Position numbers and translations under genes: made by a program
Assembly (NCBI RefSeq): GCF_016834655.1
Contig: NZ_JAENHP010000001.1
Coordinates: 868,001 to 932,000, forward strand
Source of the DNA: Paractinoplanes ovalisporus
GTDB taxonomy: Bacteria; Actinomycetota; Actinomycetes; Mycobacteriales; Micromonosporaceae
Reading direction: 5' to 3'
Length of the DNA: 64,000 nt
The notes under the pieces: model-generated
What the model was told of the DNA's origin: nothing
Databases searched by the model: none
What the model saw: only the letters and a program-made list of their open reading frames with translations
In this document: one piece after another, positions 43,168-51,034 of the stretch
How the letters are laid out: each line of letters opens with the position of its first letter
How positions within the stretch are numbered: position 1 is the first letter of the stretch

Positions 43168-43208
43168 ACCGCGCCGCTTGGAGCGAATACCGCTCGAAGC
43201 GGCGCGGT
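43168..43208 (+). terminator. Strong hairpin terminator after flp
   Basis: CCGCGCCGCTT (43169-43179) pairs with AAGCGGCGCGG (43197-43207), one G-G mismatch, then GAGCG/CGCTC with a 5-nt loop; an outer A-T pair adds one. It lies 13 bp beyond the flp stop. Confidence 0.68.
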
Positions 43209-43312
43209 TCGGAGCGACGCCGCTCGGAGCAGCGCCGCTCGGGGTGACGCCACGTGGAGCGACGCCGCTCGGGGTGACGCCATGAGAAGCGGCGCCGCTC
43301 GGAAGCAGCACC
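43190..43312. repeat. Degenerate 15-bp hairpin-rich tandem repeats between flp and recQ
   Basis: Repeating GGAGCGACGCCGCTC-like units, about seven imperfect copies including GGGTGACGCCA variants. Each can form a small GAGCG/CGCTC hairpin. No coding frame. It fills the gap to the recQ stop. Confidence 0.65.
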
Positions 43313-43320
43313 ACCAGGGC

Positions 43321-44901
43321 TCAGGAAGCGATACTCAGCAGGCCATTCGTGAGGACGGCCGGGGTCAGGTGCCGGTAGCCGACCGCGTCGAACAGCACGG
43401 TCAACTCGTGCTCGTCGCGGGTCAGCAGCAGCCCTGACCCCCAGTACTTGTGCATCACCCGTACGCCATCGGTTGTTTCCGACGACGCGGCCGGCGCCGG
43501 AACCCGGCCCGCCGCGTCGTTGTCGCAGTTGCCGCAGGGCGCCGCATAGTGCTCGCCGAAGTAGGCCGGCAGCTCGGCCCGGCGGCAGTGGGTCGTCTCG
43601 GCGTAGTGCCGCGACGCCTCGATCTGGCTCGTCAGCACGGTCTGGCGCCGCTCGCCCGAGGCCAGAACCTCCCGTTCGGCCTCCGCCGGCGCCACCGTAG
43701 GCCCGAACCCCAGCTCGTGCAGCTCGTCCAGCACGCGCTGCACGGCGTTGCGGCTCACGCCCGCCACCTTCGCGAGTTCGGCCGGTTCCCGCGTCACCGA
43801 CAGGTGCTCGACCACCGCCGCCACGGTCGCGGCCGGTACCCGCGACCGCGCGGCCAGCAACCGCGGGATCCGCATCGCGCGGCCGTCGTGCACCAGCACC
43901 GCGTGGGCCGGTTGGCCGTCCCGTCCGCCGCGCCCGATCTCCTGGTAGTACTCGTCGAGGCTGCCCGGAACGCCCGCGTGCACCACCGTACGGATGTCGG
44001 GCTTGTCGATCCCCATGCCGAACGCGCTCGTCGCCACCACGATGTCGAGCTCCCCGGCGAAGAAGGCGTCCTGGATCCGCGCCCGCTCGGCGGCCGGCAC
44101 CCCCGCGTGGTAGGCGGCGACCTTGTACGCGTCGAGCCGCAGCCGCGAGGCCAGTTCCTCACAGTGGGCGTGGGTCAGCGCGTACACCAGGGCCGGGGTC
44201 TCGTGGGCCAGCATCACTTCGACCGTACGGTCTTCCAGGGCTCGCGCCTCGGGTTTGTCCGGCCGGGTCAGGCGCGCCGCGAGGCTCAGGTTCGGCCGGT
44301 CGAACCCGGTCACGATCACCCGTGGATCCACCATCCGCAGCCGCCGCGTGATGTCGGCCTGCACCGGCGGCGCCGCGGTCGCGGTCAACGCCAGAACCGG
44401 CGGCCGCCCCAGCGTGTCGGCCACGTCGGCCAGGGTCAGATAGTCCGGCCGGAAGTCGTGCCCCCATTGGCTGATCAGATGCGCTTCGTCGACCGCGAGC
44501 AACGTCACCGCCCGCTTGCTGCCGCCGATCGCGGCCACCGCTTCCTCATTGCCCAGTTGCTCCGGCCCGAGAAGCACAAAGTCAACTTCCCCATCCCGTA
44601 CGGCCCGGAGCGCCTCCGCCCGTTCGGCGTGCCGCTGCCCCGAGTTGAGCATGCGGGCGGCCACGTCATGCCCGGTGAGCGACCGCAGCTGGTCGCGCTG
44701 CAACGCCAGCAGCGGCGACACCACCACGGTCAGCCCGCCGAGTGCCAGTCCCGCCACCTGATAGATCGCGCTCTTGCCACTCCCGGTCGGCAGCACGGCC
44801 AGGGTGTCGCGCCCCCCGACCACCGAAGCGATCGTCTCCCGCTGAGCCGGCCGCAACTCGAACCCGAACACCGCCGCGACGATCGCGTCCACATCGGCCA
44901 T
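43321..44901 (-). CDS. recQ: RecQ-family ATP-dependent DNA helicase
   Basis: A 526-residue 3'-5' helicase. Superfamily 2 motifs: LPTGSGKSAIYQ (Walker A), LLAVDEAHLISQWG (DEAH), ALTATAAP, IDKPDIRTVVHAG and QEIGRGGRDG (motif VI). A zinc-binding domain with CRRAELPAYFGEHYAAPCGNC follows and then a winged helix. The C-terminal HRDC domain is absent. Instead there is a small VMHKYWGSGLLL...LFDAVGYRHLT module, similar to tudor-like C-terminal domains of UvrD/PcrA helicases. The ATG at 44901 has GGGAGA upstream. Confidence 0.9.
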   Translation of the reverse strand: MADVDAIVAAVFGFELRPAQRETIASVVGGRDTLAVLPTGSGKSAIYQVAGLALGGLTVVVSPLLALQRDQLRSLTGHDVAARMLNSGQRHAERAEALRAVRDGEVDFVLLGPEQLGNEEAVAAIGGSKRAVTLLAVDEAHLISQWGHDFRPDYLTLADVADTLGRPPVLALTATAAPPVQADITRRLRMVDPRVIVTGFDRPNLSLAARLTRPDKPEARALEDRTVEVMLAHETPALVYALTHAHCEELASRLRLDAYKVAAYHAGVPAAERARIQDAFFAGELDIVVATSAFGMGIDKPDIRTVVHAGVPGSLDEYYQEIGRGGRDGQPAHAVLVHDGRAMRIPRLLAARSRVPAATVAAVVEHLSVTREPAELAKVAGVSRNAVQRVLDELHELGFGPTVAPAEAEREVLASGERRQTVLTSQIEASRHYAETTHCRRAELPAYFGEHYAAPCGNCDNDAAGRVPAPAASSETTDGVRVMHKYWGSGLLLTRDEHELTVLFDAVGYRHLTPAVLTNGLLSIAS

Positions 44902-44985
44902 GCCATCTCCCGCCGGTTCCGCTGAACAAAGGACCCGCCGCCGACCGTACGTTCGTTCACGGCCGCGAAGCGACATTGGCCTCGC

Positions 44986-45315
44986 TCACTGCGCGCCACG
45001 CTCAGGTTGTGGCCGCGACACGATGTCGGCCTCGCTCACCTGGAAGTTCGCGCGCCCGTTCTCGTCCTCGAGCCCGAACTCCAGCCGGATGGTGGCGATT
45101 CGCTCGTCGCCCTCCCCCGCTGACCAGCCCTCGACGTCGCACGGAAGCTCGATCCACGCCGGGAACACTCCGTCGAACTCGTCCTGCCGAAACAGCACGG
45201 GCTCCTTGTCCACGATCAGCGCGACGTTCCCGCCCGCTTCTCGAAGCCGGACCTCGATCCATCCCGGCCATTCGCGCTCGACCCATCGCCCGGCTTCGAC
45301 CCGCACAAAGTCCAC
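44986..45315 (-). CDS. Small protein of unknown function
   Basis: A 109-residue protein with alternating short strands (WIEVRLREAGGNVALIVD, ERIATIRLEFGLEDENGRAN) and a W-rich start VEREWPGWIEV. No family recognised. A TAGGTT lies 6 nt before its GTG start (45327-45322), so it is probably leaderless. It starts 10 bp past the stop of the GntR gene. Confidence 0.55.
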   Translation of the reverse strand: MDFVRVEAGRWVEREWPGWIEVRLREAGGNVALIVDKEPVLFRQDEFDGVFPAWIELPCDVEGWSAGEGDERIATIRLEFGLEDENGRANFQVSEADIVSRPQPERGAQ

Positions 45316-45321
45316 CCCGCG

Positions 45322-45327
45322 AACCTA
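45322..45327 (-). promoter_or_regulatory. -10 TAGGTT of the leaderless small gene at 45315
   Basis: Minus-strand TAGGTT-CGCGGG-GTG. The spacing and hexamer match those at 28837. Confidence 0.55.
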
Positions 45328-46113
45328 GCCCCCTTCCCATTGCGGTTCGTAGCCTGCGGAGGCCGGCGCGGGAGACGCGGTCGGCGTGGGAGACGCGGTC
45401 GGCGTGGGAGACGCGGTCGGCGTGGGAGACGCGGTCGGCGTGGGAGAGGCCGAAGACGCGAGGTTGGCCATCAGCAGGGCGCCCGTCGCCTGCAAGTGGG
45501 AACGCATCGCGGACTCGGCTCCGGCCCCGTCGCGGGCGAGGACCGCCGCCACGACCGGCTCGTGTTCGGACTGGATTTCGGCCAGGGTGCGGCCGCTTGC
45601 GGTTGTTGGTGGGCCCAGCAACGCCGTTGTCGAGCGCAACTGCGCCACGATCGCGGCCGCCCGCCCGTTGCCGGCCGTGCGCAGCAACAGGTCGTGCAAA
45701 GCGCGATCGGCCGGCCAGAAAGCGGCCTCGTCACCCCGCGCGGCCGCGGAGGCCATCACGGCCAGGGCCGCCCGGATCGCCGCATGCTCTTCGACGGTGC
45801 CGTTGACCGCCGCCTTGCGGGCCGCCGCCGGTTCCAGCGCCAGGCGGATCTCGACGATCTCGGAGACGTCGTGGGCGCGCGGCGGCAGGACGCGGAAGCC
45901 ACGGTTGCGGTGGATCTCGACCAGGCCCGCCTCGGCCAGCCGCAGCATGCCCTCGCGGACGGGGCTGCGCGAGACGCCCAGCAACTCGGCCAGCTGATAG
46001 ACCGAGTAGATCCGGTCGGGCACCAGCTCGCCCTCGGCGACCCCGTCGCGCACGGCTTGGGCGACAGCGTCGGCCAGGGAGGGGGCCTCGGACGGAAGAC
46101 GCAGCGTCGGCAT
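45325..46113 (-). CDS. GntR-family regulator (FCD type) of the divergent oxidase
   Basis: A 262-residue regulator. The HTH is YSVYQLAELLGVSRSPVREGMLRLAEAGLVEIHRNRGFRVL. The FCD domain follows (EIVEIRLALEPAAARKAA, DRALHDLLLRTAGN, SEHEPVVAAVLARDG). The last 40 residues are SPTPTA repeats encoded by an 18-bp repeat. Start ATG at 46113 is 7 nt from a TAACAT. Divergent from the FAD/Fe-S oxidase, so probably a lactate, glycolate or 2-hydroxyacid-responsive repressor. Confidence 0.83.
   Translation of the reverse strand: MPTLRLPSEAPSLADAVAQAVRDGVAEGELVPDRIYSVYQLAELLGVSRSPVREGMLRLAEAGLVEIHRNRGFRVLPPRAHDVSEIVEIRLALEPAAARKAAVNGTVEEHAAIRAALAVMASAAARGDEAAFWPADRALHDLLLRTAGNGRAAAIVAQLRSTTALLGPPTTASGRTLAEIQSEHEPVVAAVLARDGAGAESAMRSHLQATGALLMANLASSASPTPTASPTPTASPTPTASPTPTASPAPASAGYEPQWEGG
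45370..45447 (-). repeat. 18-bp perfect tandem repeat in the gntR C-terminal tail
   Basis: Four exact copies of an 18-bp unit (GGGAGACGCGGTCGGCGT) and a partial fifth. They encode SPTPTA repeats in frame, so copy number can change without a frameshift. Confidence 0.9.
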
Positions 46114-46115
46114 GA

Positions 46116-46127
46116 GTAACATGTTAC
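46116..46127. promoter_or_regulatory. Palindrome GTAACATGTTAC, shared operator and two mirror-image -10 boxes
   Basis: A 12-bp perfect palindrome centred between divergent ATGs at 46113 (minus) and 46130 (plus). On each strand TAACAT is followed by 7 nt and then ATG. The palindrome is therefore both the operator and the two -10 elements, and both genes are leaderless. No ribosome site exists for either. Binding of GntR would shut both genes. Confidence 0.72.
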
Positions 46128-46129
46128 CC

Positions 46130-48883
46130 ATGACTGACGTGGTGCGTGCGCTCGAGACGGCCGGGCTCGAGGTGCGGTCCGACCCGGGCACCCGGGGCAT
46201 GTACGCCTCCGACGCCTCGCTCTACCGGGTTCCGCCGCTGGCCGTGGTCCGCCCGCGGCACGTCGACGAGGTGGCCGCGGCCCTGGCGGTCGCGCGCGAG
46301 ACCGGCACTCCGTTCACCTCGCGCGGCGCCGGCACGTCGGTCGCGGGCAACGCCATCGGGCGGGGCATCGTGCTCGACTTCTCCCGCCACCTCAACCGGG
46401 TGCTCGAGATCGACCCCGAGGCCCGTACGGCGGTGGTCGAGCCGGGCACCGTGCACGCCGTCCTGCAGAAGGCGGCCACCCCGCACGGCGTACGGTTCGG
46501 GCCCGATCCCTCGACCCACCCGCGGTGCACGATCGGCGGCATGATCGGCAACAACGCCTGCGGGTCGCGCTCGCTGGCGTACGGGCGCACCTCGGACAAC
46601 ATCGTCGCGCTGGAGTTGCTGACGGCGGCCGGCGACACGCTCGACACCACCGCGCCGCAGGGCCCGGTCGTCGACGGCCTCAAAACCGTGATGGGCAAGC
46701 ATCTCGCCACCGCCCGCACCGAGTTCGACCGCTTCGGCCGCCAGGTCTCGGGTTATGCCGTGCAGCACCTGCTGCCCGAGCGCTTCGACCTGACCCAGGC
46801 CTTCGTCGGCTCCGAGGGCACGCTCGGCATCATCACCAAGGCGACCGTGCGGCTGGTGGTCGATTCCCCCGTACGCGTCGTGGTCGTCCTCGGTTTCAAG
46901 GACATCGTGGCCGCCGGCGAGGCCTCCCCGGCCGTCGTCGCCCACCGGCCGACCTCGTGCGAGGGCCTGGATTCGCGGCTGCTCGACGTGCTGCGCGCCC
47001 GCCGTGGTCCCGACGCCGTCCCGCCCCTGCCCCGGGGCGGCGCCTGGCTCTTCGTCGAGCTGGCCGGCGACGAACTGGGCGAGGTCGAGGCGCGGGCCCG
47101 CGAACTGGCCGGCGACGGCATCGCCGACGACGCGCTGGTCGTCACCGACCCGGCGACCCAGGCCCGGCTGTGGCGCATCCGCGAGGACGGCGCCGGTCTG
47201 GCCGGCCGCTCCCCCGCCGACCGCCCCGCGTGGCCGGGCTGGGAGGACGCGGCGGTCCCGCCCGAGAAGCTCGGCGCCTACCTGGCCCGCTTCGACGAGC
47301 TCGTGGCGACGTACGGGATGAGCTCGGCGCCTTTCGGCCACTTCGGCGACGGTTGCATGCACGTCCGGCTCGACTTCCCCCTCGACCAGCCCGGCGGCAC
47401 CAAGGTGATGCGCGACTTCGTGGTCGACGCGGCCAAGCTGGTCGGCGAGTTCGGCGGGTCGCTCTCGGGCGAGCACGGCGACGGGCGGGCCCGGTCGGAG
47501 CTGCTGCCGCACATGTATTCGGCCGACGCGATCGCGCTGTTCGCCGGCATCAAGGGCGCGTTCGACCCGGGCAACCTGCTCAACCCCGGTGTGCTGGTCG
47601 ACCCCGACCCGGTCGATGCCGACGTGCGGCCGGCCAGTTTTCCCTTGACGGGCCTCAAGCTGGCCTATCCGCACGACAACGGGGACCTGGCGCAGGCCGT
47701 GCACCGCTGCACCGGCGTCGGCAAGTGCCGGGCCGACAACTCGGCCGCGGGCGGCGTGATGTGTCCGTCCTATCTGGCCACTCGCGAGGAGAAGGACTCG
47801 ACCCGCGGGCGGGCCCGGGTCCTGCAGGAGGTCGTGCGCGGCGAGCTGCCGTGGTCGCATCCGTCGGTGCACGAATCGCTCGACCTCTGCCTGTCCTGCA
47901 AGGGCTGCGCGTCCGACTGCCCCACCGGCATCGACATGGCCACCTACAAGTCCGAGGTGCTGCACCAGACCTACAAGGGCAAGCGGCGCCCGCTGTCGCA
48001 CTACACGCTGGGCCGGCTGCCGTTCTGGGCACGGCTCGCCGGGTGGACGCCGGGGCTGGCCAACCTCGGCACGCGACTGCCCGGCATCCGGGGTCTGGCG
48101 CTGCGGCTGGCCGGCGTCGACAAGCGGCGGTCGGTTCCGGCGTTCGCCAAGCGGCCTTTCCGCCGTACGTTCAAGAAGGTGGCCGGCGGCGAACCGGTGG
48201 TGCTGTTCGCCGACTCGTTCTCCGACGCTTTCTCGCCCGAGGTGGCCGAGGCGACCGTACGGGTCCTGCGCGCCGCCGGCTACGAGCCGCGCCTGCCGTC
48301 CGGAAACGTCTGCTGCGGCCTCACCTGGATCACGACGGGTCAGCTCGACTCGGCCAAGAGGATCCTTTCCCGTACGGTCGAAGCCCTCGCGCCCGACGTC
48401 CGCGCCGGCATTCCGGTCGTCGGCATCGAGCCCTCCTGTACGGCCGTGCTCCGCTCCGACATCCACGAGCTGCTCCCGGGCGACGAGAACGCGGCGGCGG
48501 TCGCCAAGTCGGTGCGCACACTGGCCGAGCTGCTGGCCGAGACCCCGGGCTGGACGCCGCCCGACCTGTCCGATGTGGAGGTCGTCGCGCAGCCGCACTG
48601 CCACCACCACGCCGTGCTGGGCTGGAAGGCCGACGCCGACCTGCTGGCCTCGACCGGCGCCCGGGTCAAGCGCCTCGCCGGCTGCTGTGGCCTGGCCGGC
48701 AACTTCGGGGTCGAGATCGGGCACTACGAAGTGTCGGTGGCCGTGGCCGAGCAGAACCTGCTGCCCGCCCTCGACGCCGCCCCCGAAGCGGTGGTGCTGG
48801 CCGACGGCTTCTCCTGCCGCACCCAGGTGGCCGATCTGCGCGACCGCCCCTCGGTGCACCTGGCCCAGCTGCTGGACCGATGA
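46130..48883 (+). CDS. FAD-binding / 4Fe-4S / CCG-domain oxidase (Dld2-type D-2-hydroxyacid dehydrogenase)
   Basis: A 917-residue oxidoreductase. FAD_binding_4 domain: FTSRGAGTSVAGNAIGRGIV, IGGMIGNNACGSRS. The FAD-oxidase C-terminal domain has GHFGDGCMHVRLDFP and LSGEHGDGRARSELL. A ferredoxin-like module with two CxxCxxCxxxCP sets follows (LSCKGCASDCPTG and CTGVGKCR). CCG domains are near the C-terminus (CCGLTWITT, GCCGLAGNFG). This order is found in LutACB-like and Dld-like membrane lactate/glycolate oxidases. Substrate not proven. GntR-controlled, start 46130 fits a leaderless transcript. A second ATG at 46121 or 46112 is less likely. Confidence 0.86.
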   Translation: MTDVVRALETAGLEVRSDPGTRGMYASDASLYRVPPLAVVRPRHVDEVAAALAVARETGTPFTSRGAGTSVAGNAIGRGIVLDFSRHLNRVLEIDPEARTAVVEPGTVHAVLQKAATPHGVRFGPDPSTHPRCTIGGMIGNNACGSRSLAYGRTSDNIVALELLTAAGDTLDTTAPQGPVVDGLKTVMGKHLATARTEFDRFGRQVSGYAVQHLLPERFDLTQAFVGSEGTLGIITKATVRLVVDSPVRVVVVLGFKDIVAAGEASPAVVAHRPTSCEGLDSRLLDVLRARRGPDAVPPLPRGGAWLFVELAGDELGEVEARARELAGDGIADDALVVTDPATQARLWRIREDGAGLAGRSPADRPAWPGWEDAAVPPEKLGAYLARFDELVATYGMSSAPFGHFGDGCMHVRLDFPLDQPGGTKVMRDFVVDAAKLVGEFGGSLSGEHGDGRARSELLPHMYSADAIALFAGIKGAFDPGNLLNPGVLVDPDPVDADVRPASFPLTGLKLAYPHDNGDLAQAVHRCTGVGKCRADNSAAGGVMCPSYLATREEKDSTRGRARVLQEVVRGELPWSHPSVHESLDLCLSCKGCASDCPTGIDMATYKSEVLHQTYKGKRRPLSHYTLGRLPFWARLAGWTPGLANLGTRLPGIRGLALRLAGVDKRRSVPAFAKRPFRRTFKKVAGGEPVVLFADSFSDAFSPEVAEATVRVLRAAGYEPRLPSGNVCCGLTWITTGQLDSAKRILSRTVEALAPDVRAGIPVVGIEPSCTAVLRSDIHELLPGDENAAAVAKSVRTLAELLAETPGWTPPDLSDVEVVAQPHCHHHAVLGWKADADLLASTGARVKRLAGCCGLAGNFGVEIGHYEVSVAVAEQNLLPALDAAPEAVVLADGFSCRTQVADLRDRPSVHLAQLLDR

Positions 48884-48894
48884 GAAGCTGACGC

Positions 48895-49866
48895 CTAAGT
48901 TCGGCGGGTCCGGCTCGGCAGCTCACCGAAGGCGGCCCGGTAGTCGCCCGCGAACCGGCTGAGGTTGCCGAAACCCCAGCGCCGGGCCACGGCCGCGACC
49001 GTCGTGCCGTCGCTGGGGGTGGCCGCGCGCAGATCCGCCCGTACGTGTTCGAGCCGCACCCGCCGCAGATAGGCCATCGGGGTCGTGTCCAGGTGCTGCC
49101 GGAACGCGAACTGCAGCGCGCGCACGCCGACCCCGCTCGCGTCGGCGATCTGCGCCAGCTGCAGCGGCCGGTCGGCGTGGGCCTCGATGAAGGCCCGGGC
49201 CCGCCGCACCACGGCCGGCTCGACCCGCCCCGGCGGGGGAAGACGCGCGGCGGTCATGGTGGTGTTCGGGAAGACGGCCACCACCGCGGCCGCCGCCACC
49301 CGCAGCATCTCGGCCGCCAGCAGCGACGGCAGGACCAGCTCGGAGACGGCCAGCTGGCGGTGCAGCCCGGTCACCGTGCCCGCCCAGAACCGCCGCAGCG
49401 GCTCCGAGGCCGGGTTCAGCGACTGGAAGCGCAGATCCTCAGCGGGCAACCCGCTGGTCTCGGCGGCCATCCGCCGCACGATTCCGAGCGGCAGCCGCAC
49501 GTCGACCAGGGCCGGGTTGTGGCAGTCGTTGGTGTAGCCCGCGTTGACCGGGTAGAGGAAGCCGTCGTTGCGGGCCAGCCGCACCTCGTGCCCGGCCGTG
49601 CGCAGGCGGACCGTGCCGTCGAGCACGACGCCGGCCAGCACGTAGTCGAGGGGGTCGCCGTCGGTGAAGTAGCGGACGCCCGCCGCCCGCACGAGGTCGG
49701 TGCTCAGGTCGCCCGCGGTCGCCGTCCGGAAGCGGAAGTCGACCAGGTCCGGGTCGTCGAAGCTGATTTTCGCCCGGTGTGCGGCGATGCCGTTGGCGAC
49801 CTCGGCCGCCACCTCGTGGTCGCGGGTGTCGAGCTCCGTGAGGACGACCTCGACGGGCGGTGGCAC
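48895..49866 (-). CDS. AraC-family regulator
   Basis: A 323-residue regulator. The N-terminal part is the AraC-binding-like domain (KISFDDPDLVDFRFRTATAG, VRLARNDGFLYPVNAGYTND). The C-terminal HTH_18 has IEAHADRPLQLAQIADASGVGVRALQFAFRQHLDTTPMAYLRRVRLEHVRADL and WGFGNLSRFAGDYRAAFGE. The start GTG at 49866 has GGGGAG 8 nt upstream, and extension upstream looks random. The target is unknown. Confidence 0.84.
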   Translation of the reverse strand: MPPPVEVVLTELDTRDHEVAAEVANGIAAHRAKISFDDPDLVDFRFRTATAGDLSTDLVRAAGVRYFTDGDPLDYVLAGVVLDGTVRLRTAGHEVRLARNDGFLYPVNAGYTNDCHNPALVDVRLPLGIVRRMAAETSGLPAEDLRFQSLNPASEPLRRFWAGTVTGLHRQLAVSELVLPSLLAAEMLRVAAAAVVAVFPNTTMTAARLPPPGRVEPAVVRRARAFIEAHADRPLQLAQIADASGVGVRALQFAFRQHLDTTPMAYLRRVRLEHVRADLRAATPSDGTTVAAVARRWGFGNLSRFAGDYRAAFGELPSRTRRT

Positions 49867-50155
49867 TGAACGAACTCCCCACACCTGGACGACTGTGTTG
49901 CGGCCGAGACAGGTGTCGGCGGAACATGTGCGCGCCCACGCTAACAGCGCATGTGAACGCCGCTCGTTTCCCCTGCCCGTTGCTTCGTTTCCCGGCCGGG
50001 GCTTTCGCTTTCGTACGGCTCCAGGCGGCGCGACCGGCGCGGAAACCCGGGCTGCACCGCCGCGCACGGAACCCGGCACCGCCGCCCGCCGGAAGGTCAG
50101 GCGGGCTGCGCCGCACCACCGCGCGCGGAAACCGGCACCGCCGTCCGCCGGAAGG
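49867..50155. repeat. Spacer with a ~57-bp duplication of the next gene's 3' end
   Basis: Two tandem copies of a 56-59 bp block (about 50050-50102 and 50103-50161). Each includes GGAACCCGGCACCG/GGAAACCGGCACCG followed by CCGCCGGAAGGTCAGGC. The second copy ends across the stop of the minus gene at 50156. The rest of the gap has no gene. Confidence 0.6.
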
Positions 50156-50938
50156 TCAGGCGGCGGCGATGCGGCGCAGGGCGGCCTCGGTGGTCAGTTC
50201 CCAGCGGTGCTCGGGATAGGCGATGTAGTGCTTGAGGGCCCGCAACGCCAGCGACGGATCGGCGGCCAGCCAGCGCCCGCTGACCGTCTCGGGAGCCGAC
50301 ATCAGCGACCCGAGCAGGCGGCGCGACCGCGTGTCGGGCGACCCGATGAACCCGATCGTGATGACCGGCCCCCGCTCCCAGCCCGGCGTGGCCGAGGTGA
50401 GCGCGATCCACGGCACGAAGTGGGTGAACGTGAGCCCCCGGTGGTGCACCCCCTCGGGCCCGATCACCAGCTCCCCCGGCATCAGCCGCAGCAGCACGAC
50501 CAGGAAAATCAGCAGAACCAGGGTCAGGGCACCGAACAGGGCGGCCGGCAGATACTCGCCCCGCGTGGCGGCGACGGCCGTGTAGACCCCGCCGGCGAGG
50601 GTGACCAGAGCGAGCGTCGCGCTCAGCACGTAGGAGGCGCCACCGTCGTACCGGAAGATCAGACCCGCCGCCGTCCGGCGCACACCCGACGTGTCCGGCC
50701 GTCGCCGCCCGCCGCGGTAGGCGAACACGCACAGGGCCGACACGTGTCCCAGGAGCGCGGCCAGGCCCGCGAAGAACAGCGCCTGGCCGGGATCGTCGTA
50801 GAGGATCTGCCAGGCGGCCCCGGCGGCGGCCAGCAGGGCCAGCGCGCCGAGATAGAAGACGCCGAACAGCAGGCGGCGGGGTCGGCGGTGCCCGGTCCAC
50901 TCGGGCGGCCAGGGCGAGGCGTACGGGAAGATCTCCAT
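50156..50938 (-). CDS. Membrane protein of unknown function
   Basis: A 260-residue protein with four transmembrane helices (LLFGVFYLGALALLAAAGAA, LFFAGLAALLGHVSALCVFAY, LSATLALVTLAGGVYTAVA, FGALTLVLLIFLVVLLRLM). A PH-like or YdbS-like C-terminal region follows (LVIGPEGVHHRGLTFTHFVP), as in bacterial pleckstrin-like membrane proteins. Function unknown. Start is ATG at 50938. Confidence 0.65.
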   Translation of the reverse strand: MEIFPYASPWPPEWTGHRRPRRLLFGVFYLGALALLAAAGAAWQILYDDPGQALFFAGLAALLGHVSALCVFAYRGGRRRPDTSGVRRTAAGLIFRYDGGASYVLSATLALVTLAGGVYTAVAATRGEYLPAALFGALTLVLLIFLVVLLRLMPGELVIGPEGVHHRGLTFTHFVPWIALTSATPGWERGPVITIGFIGSPDTRSRRLLGSLMSAPETVSGRWLAADPSLALRALKHYIAYPEHRWELTTEAALRRIAAA

Positions 50939-51021
50939 CGGAGCCCGAAGTGTAGGGCAGCGAGAAACATTGTGACCTTAAGTACTGCCCGGGGACGGCC
51001 CGGAACCGGCCCCCGGCGCGG

Positions 51022-51027
51022 TAGAAA
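51022..51027 (+). promoter_or_regulatory. Weak -10 TAGAAA before the leaderless MFS gene
   Basis: TAGAAA with a 7-nt gap to the GTG at 51035. The last position departs from TANNNT. Confidence 0.35.
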
Positions 51028-51034
51028 TCGAATA

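Noticed and set aside
43156..43320. Possible CRISPR or tRNA-like region
   Set aside because: Repeats are too short, degenerate and without spacers; no cloverleaf or anticodon arm.
45361..45450. Possible CRISPR-like array
   Set aside because: The 18-bp repeats have no spacers and are in frame within gntR.
46124..48859. 911-codon minus-strand frame opposite the FAD/Fe-S oxidase
   Set aside because: Shadow of the oxidase; no conserved motif and no start signal.
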